Shown here piece after piece: positions 8,252 to 18,455 of a stretch of 45,934 bases of DNA. Position 1 is the stretch's first letter. Each line of letters begins with the position of its first letter. The stretch covers positions 1-45,934 of the forward strand of contig NJBH01000001.1 in NCBI GenBank assembly GCA_005223125.1, given 5' to 3'. The notes beneath the pieces were generated by a model. The model was not told the DNA's origin. It worked only from the letters and a program-made list of their open reading frames with translations, and searched no databases. Source of the DNA: Promethearchaeota archaeon Loki_b32. GTDB lineage: Archaea; Asgardarchaeota; Lokiarchaeia; Sigyniarchaeales; SOKP01. The position numbers were made by a program, and so were the translations under genes.

Positions 8252-9259
8252 TTAAAAATAGATTCTCTCATTTTTTTCTGCTGAGAGTATTGCTTTTTCA
8301 CACATTCTTACTGCATTATATCCCACTAAACCATCTGAGTTTGGAGCTGTTCTAGTTTCAATACATTTAATAAAGTGAAGGATTTCTTGCTTCAAAGGTT
8401 CTTTATATTCGATAACGATCTTATGAATTCCATTATTATGCTTTTCGAAGATTACTTTATCATTAACTTTACTGCTCCTTATACTCGAATCAAATATTTG
8501 ATATTCAGACGGAGTAAGATAATTTACGTAGCCACTCTTTTCAGATCCAATTATTAGTAGTTCTCTTCGTTTACCATAAATAGGAATATTCCAACTTTCC
8601 ATTATATAACCTTTAGTATTATTATCGAAATTTAGAGATATGTTTGTTATTTCGGTAACTACTTCTTGATTAAACTTTCCATTATCTACTAAAATAGATT
8701 CTGGTTCCTTTTTATTTAATAAATAACATGTAAGATCAAGATCGTGAACTGCTAATGCTAATATTACACCCATATCTTTTTTAGGGACTCCTAACGCGAG
8801 TCTAAATGACAAAATCATTTGAATTTTTCCAAATTCACCAATATCCATTCTTTTTTTAATCTCTTCAACCGCAGGGTGATATCTGAAAAGATGACCAACC
8901 ATTAGGATTCTTCTTTTTTGTTTTGCTAAATCAATTAACTTCCTAGCATTATCAGATTTGAGAGTTATTGGTTTTTCCACAAATACATCCTTACCACTCT
9001 CTAAAGACAGTTTAGATAATTCATAATGAGTTGATGAGGGAGTAATAATCGCGACAGCAGTTATTTTATCGTCATTTAATAATTCCTTTATATTTGTTGT
9101 ATAATCTATTGAATTAATCTCAGAGATTTCTTTAACTCTCTCCTCATCAATGTCACAAATCTTTAAATAATCAATCTTTTTCTCAAAAAGTAGAGATTTA
9201 TAAATTGTTAAGTGATTCTTACCCCAATATCCCATTCCAACTATACCAATACCAACCAT
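8252..9259 (-). CDS. Gfo/Idh/MocA dehydrogenase, WbpB/WlbA-like
   Basis: This is a 335-residue NAD(P)-dependent oxidoreductase. It has an N-terminal Rossmann motif (GIVGMGYWGKNH), the family EKP motif (VFVEKPIT), a GHLFRYHP segment and the HDLDL active-site region. In the diacetamido-uronic acid pathway this family oxidises C3 of UDP-GlcNAc-uronate so that an aminotransferase can act. The exact substrate is inferred from the neighbour. Its ATG overlaps the stop of the aminotransferase gene by one base (TAATG at 9261-9257), so the two are translationally coupled. Transcription runs aminotransferase then dehydrogenase, convergent with the GT2 genes. Confidence 0.85.
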   Translation of the reverse strand: MVGIGIVGMGYWGKNHLTIYKSLLFEKKIDYLKICDIDEERVKEISEINSIDYTTNIKELLNDDKITAVAIITPSSTHYELSKLSLESGKDVFVEKPITLKSDNARKLIDLAKQKRRILMVGHLFRYHPAVEEIKKRMDIGEFGKIQMILSFRLALGVPKKDMGVILALAVHDLDLTCYLLNKKEPESILVDNGKFNQEVVTEITNISLNFDNNTKGYIMESWNIPIYGKRRELLIIGSEKSGYVNYLTPSEYQIFDSSIRSSKVNDKVIFEKHNNGIHKIVIEYKEPLKQEILHFIKCIETRTAPNSDGLVGYNAVRMCEKAILSAEKNERIYF

Positions 9260-10356
9260 TATAAATCCTCCATATATTCATTAATAGCCACTTTTATTCG
9301 GTCTAGCTCCTCATTAATTAATTGAGGAGATAATGGTAAGGAAACAATTTTATCAACAATCTCTTCCGTCACTCCTAATTTAGGTTGTATCCCGTATAAT
9401 TTTTGAATAATTGGTTGCCTGTGAACGGGGATTGGATAATAGATACCAGTTGCAATCTTCTTTTTATTAAAGTGTTCTATGAATGAACTTCTTTTTTCAA
9501 TTTGAATAGTATATACGTAATATGAACATTTTGCCCATTCTTTTTCGGAAGGAATCTTAACATTTGGGTATTTTTCGATTATCTCATTATAAAAATTAAC
9601 GATTTCCCTTCGTTTTTCAATCCATTCATCAAGATATTTTAATTGTTCTTTACCGATTACAGCTTGAATTTCGTTCAATCGGAAGTTTAAACCTAATAGC
9701 TCATTTTCATATTTAGATTTCCTACCGTGATCTCGCCTTAATTTCAATTCTTCACCATATTTCTCGTTATTTGTGACTATCATTCCCCCATCCCCACCAA
9801 CAGTCATATTTTTTGAGGGAAAAAAACTAAATACTCCAATATCTCCAAGTTTTCCTACCTTCTTTTCTTTATATTCTGCTCCATGAGCTTGACAACAGTC
9901 TTCAATGATTTTAATACTTTTTTCTTCAGCAATCTCCAACAGAGGATCCATATCCACAGGATGACCGTAAATATGAACAGGAACGATGCATTTGGTTTTT
10001 GGGGTGATTTCACTTTTTACTTTCTCAATATCCATACAATAAGTTTCGGGATCGATATCAACAAATACAGGTTTAACTTTAAAATATGCTAAAGGAGTCG
10101 CTGTTGCAATAAACGTATGAGAAGGAACGATAACCTCATCTCCCGGATTTAAATTTAATTCTTGGTAAGTTAAAAATAACGCCGCAGTTCCTGAAGATAC
10201 ACCTATAGCATATTTTGATCCAATATAATCTCTAAAAGATTCTTCAAAATGCCGTAAATTAGGTCCTTTAACATAATATCCACTATCAAGAACTTCTAGC
10301 ACAGCATTTTTAATATCTTGGTTCATATACATTTTACTTAACTTTATTTCGTCCAT
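9259..10356 (-). CDS. DegT/DnrJ/EryC1 sugar aminotransferase, WbpE/WlbC-like
   Basis: This is a 365-residue PLP enzyme with the family hallmarks: SSGTAAL near residue 54, PSHTFIATA, IEDCCQAHGA (Asp153 for the PLP ring nitrogen), and the Schiff-base lysine Lys182 in FFPSKNMTVGGDGG. The C-terminus has the usual TGIYYPIPVHRQP. It transfers an amino group from glutamate to a keto-sugar nucleotide. Coupling with the Gfo/Idh/MocA gene argues for 3-amination of a UDP-2-acetamido-3-keto-uronate. Other DegT products (4-amino sugars) remain possible. A 60-bp relic of a related gene sits at 11371-11430. Confidence 0.88.
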   Translation of the reverse strand: MDEIKLSKMYMNQDIKNAVLEVLDSGYYVKGPNLRHFEESFRDYIGSKYAIGVSSGTAALFLTYQELNLNPGDEVIVPSHTFIATATPLAYFKVKPVFVDIDPETYCMDIEKVKSEITPKTKCIVPVHIYGHPVDMDPLLEIAEEKSIKIIEDCCQAHGAEYKEKKVGKLGDIGVFSFFPSKNMTVGGDGGMIVTNNEKYGEELKLRRDHGRKSKYENELLGLNFRLNEIQAVIGKEQLKYLDEWIEKRREIVNFYNEIIEKYPNVKIPSEKEWAKCSYYVYTIQIEKRSSFIEHFNKKKIATGIYYPIPVHRQPIIQKLYGIQPKLGVTEEIVDKIVSLPLSPQLINEELDRIKVAINEYMEDL

Positions 10357-10590
10357 AAAATAACCTAGTAAGTAATATTATTATTTACACATGAAATTAA
10401 ATAGATGTTGAATTTTGATGATTTTATATCTTTTAATATCTTTAATATATATCTTTTTATAAAGGTTTTTCTACAATATGATGTTTTTAAAGTAAAATTA
10501 AAATAAATAATATGCTTAACACATCTACAATAATTTAAAAATCTCGTATCATTGGGGATAAGACGGCTTTTTGAGTGGGTTTTTTAGTTT

Positions 10591-11370
10591 CTATGAATTT
10601 ATGAATTTAAGAATAAATTGATTTAAATCAATGAAATTTTTCAGACATCTATACGCCATTTCTTCTTTCTTTTTTTCATCTAAATTCACTAAATTATCAA
10701 GAATATTTATTGCTTCTAAGAAATTACTTGTTTTTCTGCATAATTCGTTATTTGAATTAAATTGCTCAAACAATAAACATTTTATAGGATTTATTACAAC
10801 ACTGGGTTTACCTAATATTAAAGCCTCTTGGGCAGTTGTAAACGCTTCTCCAATATAACCTGCTGAAAAAAATAAAAAATGGTGGAAGTCTCCTAATTTC
10901 CCTTTATATAATTTATTTTTCCATTTTTTACGTATTGGAAACTCAGAGGTGAGAAGTATCTCGTATTTTTCAGAAAGAATATTTAAAAATTTATTAATAT
11001 CGGGAATTCCTTTTTTACCAATATCATGAGTAGCATCCCAATCTATTAATCTCACCACAATAAATTTATTTGCATTTAATCCATATTTTCTGATTATTTC
11101 TGCATTAGGTTTGAAATATTTTGTGTTCAGATAAGTGTATTCTTGACAACCCTCATATTTGATATGTTTGGCACCATAAACTTTTAATGGAAACCACTTT
11201 GGAGTAAAAATAAAATTAGAAAAAAAACTTCAAAAATAAAATTGCTCAGGGGCGAAATCAATATCATTAAACCCTATATAAGTAATCCTTACAAATACCG
11301 AAGCAATACAGGCATAAACCGGAGAGATTCCTATTATATAATCATTTTCATCAAAATAAAAATATTTCAA
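10591..11370 (-). pseudogene. DUF354-type glycosyltransferase, 5'-truncated with in-frame TGA
   Basis: The intact 155-codon 3' part starts at 11058 (VRLIDWDATHD.GKKGI, then SAGYIGEAFTTAQEALILGKPSVV). It matches the second half of the DUF354 family of GT-B-like archaeal proteins. The same frame continues upstream with family-like sequence (YGAKHIKYEGCQEYTYL, then ISPVYACIAS and YIGFNDIDFAPEQ) but is interrupted by a TGA at 11230-11232. About 260 codons remain, compared with about 340-350 in the family, so the N-terminus is missing. It abuts a fragment of an aminotransferase gene. I read it as a decaying gene left by rearrangement. Confidence 0.7.
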
Positions 11371-11430
11371 GAAGGAATGTTAAGTTCATCTCCCGGATTT
11401 AAATTTAATTCTTGTTAAGCTAAAAATATC
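11371..11430 (-). pseudogene. Relic of a DegT-type aminotransferase gene
   Basis: These 60 bases align without gaps to 10121-10180 inside the functional aminotransferase gene. They share an uninterrupted 27-base block spanning the QELNLNPGDE codons (from about 10138 and 11388). The relic frame has a TAA where the intact gene has a Tyr codon and ends in a stop after NIPS. It is fused to the DUF354 relic, marking an old recombination junction. Confidence 0.65.
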
Positions 11431-11949
11431 ACACTAGATTTTAACCTTGAATTCACTACAGATGCTAAAAATTTTCTAACAGATGAAGAACTCATAGCAA
11501 TTATTATCGCTACCCTTTAATCTACTCATTATGAATTACCTAAATAGTTTAATATATAAGAGGGGAATGGATTATTAAAAAAGAATGTAAAAGACATCTC
11601 TGACTAATCATAAGTAATAATTCATTTAACATAGGTACTTTTTATTTGATTAAAAAAAAATTCAACCAAAAATATAATGATTTTTTAGAATAAGAGATAA
11701 ACAAGAATTATGAATCCTAATAAAGATCTCCCTTAATTTCCCTTTATCATCTATTGAATGTGTATTAAGTGATTAAGTGGTTTTTTAGGAATAATTTTTT
11801 AAAGTTTTGTCTGCTTAAATAATTGTTTTTGATTATTATTGTTAAATATACAACATTTTATATAAAATTTGAAAAGTTTAAGTATTTGATTTAATTCTCA
11901 AAAAACAAAATATATTCTCATTAACTAAATTTTTGCTATAAAGACAATA
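11431..11949. other. Gene-free stretch with a coding-like relic
   Basis: The plus strand at about 11421-11518 reads as protein-like codons (FTTDAKNFLTDEELIAIIIATL, a TAA, then STHYELPK). This looks like the decayed 3' end of an unidentified gene. The remainder to 11949 is AT-rich without a frame I would call. Confidence 0.35.
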
Positions 11950-13140
11950 ATGTGGATTATCATGAGGATTATAATGGTATTATACAAATATTTTATCTCT
12001 GATACTAGAGTACAAAGAGAAGCTAAAATTTTAGCACAAAAAGGATTTGAAATCGATGTAATTAATTGTAAAAATCCTGAAGATAAAAATAAAGGAAATA
12101 TAAATTCTAATAAGCAAATAAAAAATAGTGAAATTATGCAAGTTCAGCCAAAAAAACGTGAATCAGTAATATCATTGTTAAAATTTTGGTTTTTAGCTTT
12201 TTATCATTTAATAAAAAAAAAAAAAAAACCAAATGTAATTCATGCTCATGACTTATCAGGACTTCCACCTGCAGTTTTATACAAAATAGTATTTCCAAAA
12301 GTAAAATTGATTTATGACTCACATGAACTATTCCCAGAAGCGGCAAAAGACAAACTAAATAAATTCTCTTGGTTATGTTTTCTATTGATAGAATTAATTT
12401 GTAGTAAATTTATTACCATTCTAATTGGTGCTAGTCCATTACAACTTAAAATTCTAAAAAGAAGAATTAATAAACCTCAATTTTGTATTTTGAATGTACC
12501 AGATTTAGATTTCATTAAAAAAGAATTTAATTATGAGAATCTTGAATATCACCCTTTATCTTCTAATAAAGAAAAAAGAATTAAGATAGTCTATTCTGGA
12601 GGGGTTTTTACACATAGAGGATATGATGAGTTTATTTTGTCAGCAATTAAAATATTAAAAAAAAACAAGAATTTCGAATTCTGGATTGTAGGTGATGGGA
12701 TTTATCTAAATAGTGTTAAAGAGATGGTTAGAAGGTATAATTTAACAAAACATTTTAAATTCACAGGTGGTGTCACACATTCTGACCTCTTAAAATTAAC
12801 ATATAATTGTGATATCGCAGTAGGATTATACCAGGATATAGATAATAATAATATAATGATTTCAAATAAAATATTTGAATATATGTTAGTTGGAATACCT
12901 TTTATATTTACCAGTTTAAAGTCATCAATACCCTATTTAGATAAAGTAAATGCGATTAAAATTGACTTTCCCCTTGACCCCGATATAATCGCCAATAAGA
13001 TCTTATACCTATCAGATAATAAAAAACTACAATATGAAATTTCTATAAAAAGTAGAAATTTAATTAAAGAAAAATTAAACTGGAAAAATGAATCTGCAAA
13101 ATTAGCTGCAGCATATGAAGAGTTGTTAAATAAAAAATAA
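11950..13140 (+). CDS. GT4 family glycosyltransferase
   Basis: A GT-B fold enzyme of about 392-396 residues. The N-terminal half carries VQREAKILAQKG and YDSHELFPEA, typical of one GT4 clade. The C-terminal half has YSGGVFTHRGYDE, FWIVGDG and NKIFEYMLVGIPFIF, which holds the nucleotide-sugar contact Glu. The ATG at 11962 (MRIIMVLYKYF) is a more natural start than 11950, because family members begin with this strand. It is soluble and cytosolic. It is the first gene of the plus-strand unit that continues with the heparinase-like gene 19 bp downstream. Confidence 0.85.
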   Translation: MWIIMRIIMVLYKYFISDTRVQREAKILAQKGFEIDVINCKNPEDKNKGNINSNKQIKNSEIMQVQPKKRESVISLLKFWFLAFYHLIKKKKKPNVIHAHDLSGLPPAVLYKIVFPKVKLIYDSHELFPEAAKDKLNKFSWLCFLLIELICSKFITILIGASPLQLKILKRRINKPQFCILNVPDLDFIKKEFNYENLEYHPLSSNKEKRIKIVYSGGVFTHRGYDEFILSAIKILKKNKNFEFWIVGDGIYLNSVKEMVRRYNLTKHFKFTGGVTHSDLLKLTYNCDIAVGLYQDIDNNNIMISNKIFEYMLVGIPFIFTSLKSSIPYLDKVNAIKIDFPLDPDIIANKILYLSDNKKLQYEISIKSRNLIKEKLNWKNESAKLAAAYEELLNKK

Positions 13141-13159
13141 CAAAAAATGTAATTCAAAA

Positions 13160-15274
13160 ATGAAAAAAACTGTGGAAAGCAACAAAATATTGAAAGCGAT
13201 CGAACTCGTTTTCTCTGATATGACGACATATCTTTTCAAAAAATATAATTTATTGAACATCATTTTACCAAATTTGTTACACCAAATTTTACGAAGGATC
13301 ATCTTTTCGAAATTTTATAAAAAGAAAAAAATCATATTGAAAAATTCTTATAATTCAGAGAAATTTTTTGGTAATTTTTTTAAAGGCAAATTAGATTTTC
13401 AATATATTTGTAATGACTTCTTTGCCAAAACTTTTTTCTCCTACCCCATTTTAAGTGAAAAAAAGAAGATAATTTCGCTATTAAAAGAACTAAATGATAA
13501 TGAAATTAGAAGTTATATAGACTATGCTGATGAAATAATAGATAATAAATTTAAAATTTTTGAAAAAAATCATCACTTCAGGAACGATATTGATTGGCAC
13601 TTTAGTTTTTTTGGAGATTATTCGTTTGATATTAATGCTTCTGAAAAATTAAATTACTTCGGGTTTTCCAATAATAATGAGTTAATTGATGTAAAATATG
13701 TTTGGGAATTTAATAGACACCAATTTTTACACTACTTAGGTATAGCTTATTATATTACTAACAATGAAAAATATTCTTACAAATATAGAGATTTAATTCT
13801 TGATTGGATCAAAAAAAATCCCCCCTTATTTGGTGTTAATTGGGCTTCCGGTTTAGACATTTCAATTAGATTAAACACATGGATTTTCTCATTATGGTTT
13901 TTTAAAGATTCGAAATTAGTTAATAATAGAATGTTTTTTGAGAAGATTTTCAAAAGTATGTTCCAACATGCTTATTATTTAAGATTTTTTTATACAAGAT
14001 ATTCTTTTAATCATACAGTAGGAGACTTATTTGGTGTATATCTGTTCTCAAAGGTCTTTAATAACTTAAATCCATTAAAAAAATGGGAAAAAAAATTTTT
14101 TGAGAAATTCAGAAAACAAATTTTCTTTCAAACTAGATCAGATGGCGTTAATATAGAACAATCTATTAATTATCATCGATTTGTTTTGGAATTCTTTACC
14201 CTTTTTGTAATTTTGGACAAAAAAAAAATGTATCAAAAAGAGTTAAACCGGATTGAAAAGATGTTTGACTTTTTAATATATACCATAAAACCTGATATGA
14301 ATTTTCCTGTAATTGGTGATTCTGATGATGGTTCTATCTTACCATTAAATTTTTATCGAAAGAATAAGTTTAATGATTTAATTAATTTAAGCTCAATCCT
14401 TTTTACTCGTAGCGATCTAAAATACATTTCAAAAGACATCTCTGTTATTTCCTTACTATTTTTAGGTTATGAAGGATATAACAAATTTATAAATTTATTG
14501 ATAAAAAAACCTAAATATAAGTATCATTTTTTTAAAAAATCGGGTTATATAACTTTTCGAGACTCTTGGTCTAAAAAGGCTAATTACTTATTTCTTGATT
14601 ATGGTAAATTTGGCCCTCTACACGCATCTCATTCTCATAGTGGTATTACAAATCTAGTATTATCAATAAACGGTAAAGATCTTTTAATAGATTCTGGAAC
14701 TTTTACATATAATAAATCATGGGAAATAAGAAATTTATTTAGAAGTAGTAAAGCACATAATGTTCTTTCTATCAATTCAAAAAATCAAGCTGACATTGTT
14801 AATTGGTGGATGTGGAAAAATAAACCGAAATTAAAGAGGATTTTAACTAAAAAAGAAAATAATTACTATTTTTCTTGCTACCACAATGGATATAAAAACT
14901 TTATTATATATCGTAAAGTTATTGTCCCCGTGGATTTTAAGGAATTAAAAATAATAGATGAGATCATCAAGGAAGATCTGAAAGCAAATGAGATAGAAAG
15001 CTCTAGAAATGTTTTTGATATCTTTTTTCATTTTGATAATAAAAATAAAATTGAATTAAGGGAAAATAGAATTTTAATTAATTCTAATTTAATTATGAAA
15101 TTTAAAGCAAATAGGGATTTCTCACTTTCTTTAATTGATACTTATTATTCTCTTAATTATGGTGTTAAAATACCCAATAAAAGCTTAAGGATCTGTATTA
15201 ACGAGGAAAAATGGAACGATGAAAGAATTAAGATTTACACAAAATTGGAATATTTAAATAATTCGTTTGATTGA
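13160..15274 (+). CDS. Heparinase II/III family protein, copy 1
   Basis: A 704-residue protein with an alpha/alpha toroid N-terminal domain (IDWHFSFFG, then VKYVWEFNRHQFLHYL at about 178-192) and a C-terminal beta-sandwich (SHSHSGITNLVL, IDSGTFTYN, SSKAHNVLSIN). The Asn-Tyr-His set used by heparinase III-type lyases is present: Asn284 in SFNHTVGD, Tyr338 in INYHRF, and His491/His493. No signal peptide is seen, so it is predicted cytosolic. That suits a biosynthetic or lipid-linked-glycan role better than degradation of external polymer. Similar proteins occur in bacterial exopolysaccharide loci beside GT4, MDR/Gfo and WecB genes. A paralogue is at 21013-23031. Confidence 0.85.
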   Translation: MKKTVESNKILKAIELVFSDMTTYLFKKYNLLNIILPNLLHQILRRIIFSKFYKKKKIILKNSYNSEKFFGNFFKGKLDFQYICNDFFAKTFFSYPILSEKKKIISLLKELNDNEIRSYIDYADEIIDNKFKIFEKNHHFRNDIDWHFSFFGDYSFDINASEKLNYFGFSNNNELIDVKYVWEFNRHQFLHYLGIAYYITNNEKYSYKYRDLILDWIKKNPPLFGVNWASGLDISIRLNTWIFSLWFFKDSKLVNNRMFFEKIFKSMFQHAYYLRFFYTRYSFNHTVGDLFGVYLFSKVFNNLNPLKKWEKKFFEKFRKQIFFQTRSDGVNIEQSINYHRFVLEFFTLFVILDKKKMYQKELNRIEKMFDFLIYTIKPDMNFPVIGDSDDGSILPLNFYRKNKFNDLINLSSILFTRSDLKYISKDISVISLLFLGYEGYNKFINLLIKKPKYKYHFFKKSGYITFRDSWSKKANYLFLDYGKFGPLHASHSHSGITNLVLSINGKDLLIDSGTFTYNKSWEIRNLFRSSKAHNVLSINSKNQADIVNWWMWKNKPKLKRILTKKENNYYFSCYHNGYKNFIIYRKVIVPVDFKELKIIDEIIKEDLKANEIESSRNVFDIFFHFDNKNKIELRENRILINSNLIMKFKANRDFSLSLIDTYYSLNYGVKIPNKSLRICINEEKWNDERIKIYTKLEYLNNSFD

Positions 15275-15293
15275 TTTCTCTAATTTAAATGTA

Positions 15294-16337
15294 TCATAGA
15301 TTATTTAAAAGTTGATTAATGAATTGTTTAGAAAATGATTCTTTATCGAAGTTCTTCATTATGTACTCTCGTCCAGTTATATTAATTTCACCTGAATTTC
15401 TTAATAATTTGAGAAATTTCTCTGAAATTGACTGCCATACATTTTTTTCTTGAAAATAAATTATAGTTCCAAATTTATTTACTGCTGTTGAGATCCCATT
15501 CACTTCTGAAGTTATCACATGACAACCACATAACATCGCTTCACATACTGCATTTGGAAAACCCTCATGACGAGAGAATTGGCAATAAATTTTGGATTGT
15601 TGATAATAACTTAATAATTCTTTCTTAGATAGCTTTTCAATAATGTTTAAATTTGGTGGAATGTCTTTTACGAATTTCTTGAAAATTTCGACATTGTATC
15701 CAATTAGTAAAAATTCTTCCTCGGGAAATATTTTTGCTAATTTTATAAAGCGGTCAATTCCTTTTACTAAGAACCTAGTGAAAAACTGTTGTTTATTCTC
15801 ACGAAAATTTGTAGAAACAGTAAGAATATATTTACGCTCATTTTCTCCTGGGATCCAAAATTTTGAGTCAAAAAAAGTAGGCAATATGGAATAATTATTA
15901 AATCTTTTTTTTATGTTTTGTTCCAATTGGTCCTTTAAATGAGCATCTACAAATCTAATATGATATGTAAATTTTAGGTTAAATTTAATCATTAATTTTT
16001 TTATGGGATAATAAAGTTCACCATATTTTATTTTTGGAAGATTTGCTGTATCACTTCCAGCTGCAACTAATATTACTGGTTTCTTTGTAAAAATTCCAAC
16101 TAAAATTGCCAAATAGTTATATAAACGCCATCCATAAATAAAATCAGACATTCGTGCTCTCTTTATTAGTAATGGTAAAACAAGCAAATTTTTAACATAA
16201 TCTGATAAAATCGGGATGTCATTATAAGAGATGACATCAACTATTTTCGAAATCAATTCTAAGTCTCTTTTAATAAATTGTTGTTTTATACGTTTTTTAT
16301 CATTAACAAAAAAGAATACTGTTTTTTTATATTCCAT
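15294..16337 (-). CDS. GT4 family glycosyltransferase
   Basis: A 347-residue GT-B enzyme. The C-terminal domain is clear: ILTVSTNFRENKQ, FLLIGYN, SKIYCQFSRHEGFPNAVCEAMLCGCHVITSEVNG (the EX7E motif and glycine region). The N-terminal domain is more divergent, with DFIYGWRLYNYLAIL. It is probably an inverting-locus sugar transferase acting on a lipid-linked glycan at the inner face. It is a single gene in opposite orientation to both neighbours, convergent with the heparinase-like gene and divergent from the GT-C gene. Confidence 0.85.
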   Translation of the reverse strand: MEYKKTVFFFVNDKKRIKQQFIKRDLELISKIVDVISYNDIPILSDYVKNLLVLPLLIKRARMSDFIYGWRLYNYLAILVGIFTKKPVILVAAGSDTANLPKIKYGELYYPIKKLMIKFNLKFTYHIRFVDAHLKDQLEQNIKKRFNNYSILPTFFDSKFWIPGENERKYILTVSTNFRENKQQFFTRFLVKGIDRFIKLAKIFPEEEFLLIGYNVEIFKKFVKDIPPNLNIIEKLSKKELLSYYQQSKIYCQFSRHEGFPNAVCEAMLCGCHVITSEVNGISTAVNKFGTIIYFQEKNVWQSISEKFLKLLRNSGEINITGREYIMKNFDKESFSKQFINQLLNNL

Positions 16338-16469
16338 AATTAGTTAGTTTTATAAAGAAATAAAAAATTTTTTATTCACTATATATTATAAAACTAAAAA
16401 AGTATTAATTGCATTTTAAATTGAAATCAATTAAAAATTTAAAAAATTATACTAACTAATGAATTAAAA

Positions 16470-18422
16470 TTGATGAACTTTAATATTAGAAATATCAATA
16501 TAAAAAAACCCGGTTTATATTATTTCCTACTTATCTTATTGGCAATTATTTTTCCTTTAGCTCATTATCCACGCATTTTTGGAACGGACGCCTTTCAAGT
16601 AATGTGGATGGCAAATGCTCTTAGAGATGGGGCGTTTTTTTCTGAAAATACCTGGTTAATCCATCCCTTTTCCTACTTTGGGTATTATCCATTTTCTCAT
16701 CGAGCGATAGGTGTTCCTATATTCCTTGCTTTTTTAATGAGTCTTCTGAGCTTTTTTTCCTTTGGTATATTTGGTCTAACTGAGGCGATATTAGCCTTCG
16801 ATATTATACTCATCATAATTATTTATAAAAGCGCTAGAAATCTCGGAAATCAAATATTCGAAGAAGAATGGAGTCGATTTATATTTGTAGCAGCTATTTT
16901 ATTTTCTATGTATGCACTAAATGACATTACAATGACCGTTAGTACAAGAATTATTATAACAATTGTCATGATGGTTCTTTTGAATTTAAATTTAAAAATA
17001 TTAACTAATTCGATTAGTTTATTTAAAGCCATGATTTCTCTGTTTTTACTCCTCATAATTGGTGCCTTAGCACATAGGCTTTGGATTGGTATGCTTATCC
17101 CAATAGTAATTATGATATTTACGGTTTTTATCCGAAAATTTAAAAATTTACAAAAGCTTACTGTATTTTTAATTCTTCCGCTAAGTATAATTGCTTTTTT
17201 CGTAGGATTAGAAGTAATCGGTACATCTTATCTATCGAGACTCGATCCAAATCAAACATTTACCCCTTTTATAGATGAGAACTCTCTATTTGGGAGGATT
17301 ATATTACTTAGCTGGTTTCATGCTTGGAATTTAGGTGTGATCTCTGTTTTCTTCCCAATAGGTGTAATAATAATGTTATATAAAATAGCGATTTTATTAA
17401 AAAATTCTAATGGAAGGAATATTCAACTCAAAAACAATCAGCAATTTATTCAAAAGTACTATTTATTTCTTTTTATTATACCCTTTTCATTTTTACTCCC
17501 TGCTACCTTTTATTCAATGGTAATTTTTTTCCCTCTTTTAATTATTTTTTCAATTTATGGCATAATTTATATTAAAAGGTTTTTATCAAATTATTCTGGA
17601 ACTTTGAGTTGGCTTTTACTTCCAATTCTCTTATTTATATCTATAGTTTATTCCTTTCTTAAAATTGAAGTTTCAGTAAATATTAATCTTTGGTATGTGT
17701 TTGTATTATCCTTTATTTCTTTAATCTTATTCCTCTTTGCTATCATAATAGGTCATTATAAAACTCTAAAATTTTCAAAAATTTCTCTTAATCCTCTTAA
17801 AATGAAAAAAGGGATCTGGATTCTTATATTAACAATTTCGATGTCAATATTTTCAATAACAACTATAGAAACTAATAGAGCTGCTCTCATTAGCAGTCCC
17901 TATCCATGGGAAAATAGATGTCTGACCGATGAAGAAATCGAAATTATTGAATTTTTTCAAGACGAAGAAATTGATGGATTGATTTTTACTCCTGATAAGT
18001 ACATAACAGAAAAAGTTTCTGGAGTAGGATTTTTACCCACCTTTCACGGACGTTCATCTATTGGAAAAGATTTATGGTATAGCCTAATTAGTCCAAATGA
18101 AGTTCTTGAGAATACAGAATTCTTATTTTCATTATCTAACTTGTTTGAACAACGTTTTTTTAGGTTTAGGCCAAAAAATATCACTTATAATTATGAAGCG
18201 TCTCCTTTAGAGGTTCTAAGGAGGAAAATAATTAGATTAAATATGACAATCGAAGGAGATCGTGTTCTTTTGCGATCGGTGTATAATGTGCACTATGTTA
18301 TTTCTATAAATGAAAATTCCCTACATAGCAGTAATGAATGGACTTTAATCCGATCTTTACACCAATCGGAATTAGAACCTATTTTTTCAACTCAAAATTT
18401 AGTAGTATGGAAAATAAATTAA
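16470..18422 (+). CDS. Multi-TM GT-C-like membrane protein
   Basis: A 650-residue protein with about a dozen hydrophobic segments in its first 460 residues and a soluble C-terminal domain of about 190 residues. The first outer loop carries FGTDAFQVMWMANALRDG, then HPFSYFGYYPFSHRAIG. An acidic residue followed by a YPxxxRxxG-type element is usual in GT-C enzymes that use polyprenyl-phosphate sugars. The acceptor is unknown. It leads a plus-strand run of eight genes to 29168. Its architecture parallels the interrupted gene at 32132-34288. Other possibilities are a ligase or polymerase-like protein. Confidence 0.7.
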   Translation: MMNFNIRNINIKKPGLYYFLLILLAIIFPLAHYPRIFGTDAFQVMWMANALRDGAFFSENTWLIHPFSYFGYYPFSHRAIGVPIFLAFLMSLLSFFSFGIFGLTEAILAFDIILIIIIYKSARNLGNQIFEEEWSRFIFVAAILFSMYALNDITMTVSTRIIITIVMMVLLNLNLKILTNSISLFKAMISLFLLLIIGALAHRLWIGMLIPIVIMIFTVFIRKFKNLQKLTVFLILPLSIIAFFVGLEVIGTSYLSRLDPNQTFTPFIDENSLFGRIILLSWFHAWNLGVISVFFPIGVIIMLYKIAILLKNSNGRNIQLKNNQQFIQKYYLFLFIIPFSFLLPATFYSMVIFFPLLIIFSIYGIIYIKRFLSNYSGTLSWLLLPILLFISIVYSFLKIEVSVNINLWYVFVLSFISLILFLFAIIIGHYKTLKFSKISLNPLKMKKGIWILILTISMSIFSITTIETNRAALISSPYPWENRCLTDEEIEIIEFFQDEEIDGLIFTPDKYITEKVSGVGFLPTFHGRSSIGKDLWYSLISPNEVLENTEFLFSLSNLFEQRFFRFRPKNITYNYEASPLEVLRRKIIRLNMTIEGDRVLLRSVYNVHYVISINENSLHSSNEWTLIRSLHQSELEPIFSTQNLVVWKIN

Positions 18423-18455
18423 TTCACGTTATTCAAATATTCTGGAAGTGTATTC

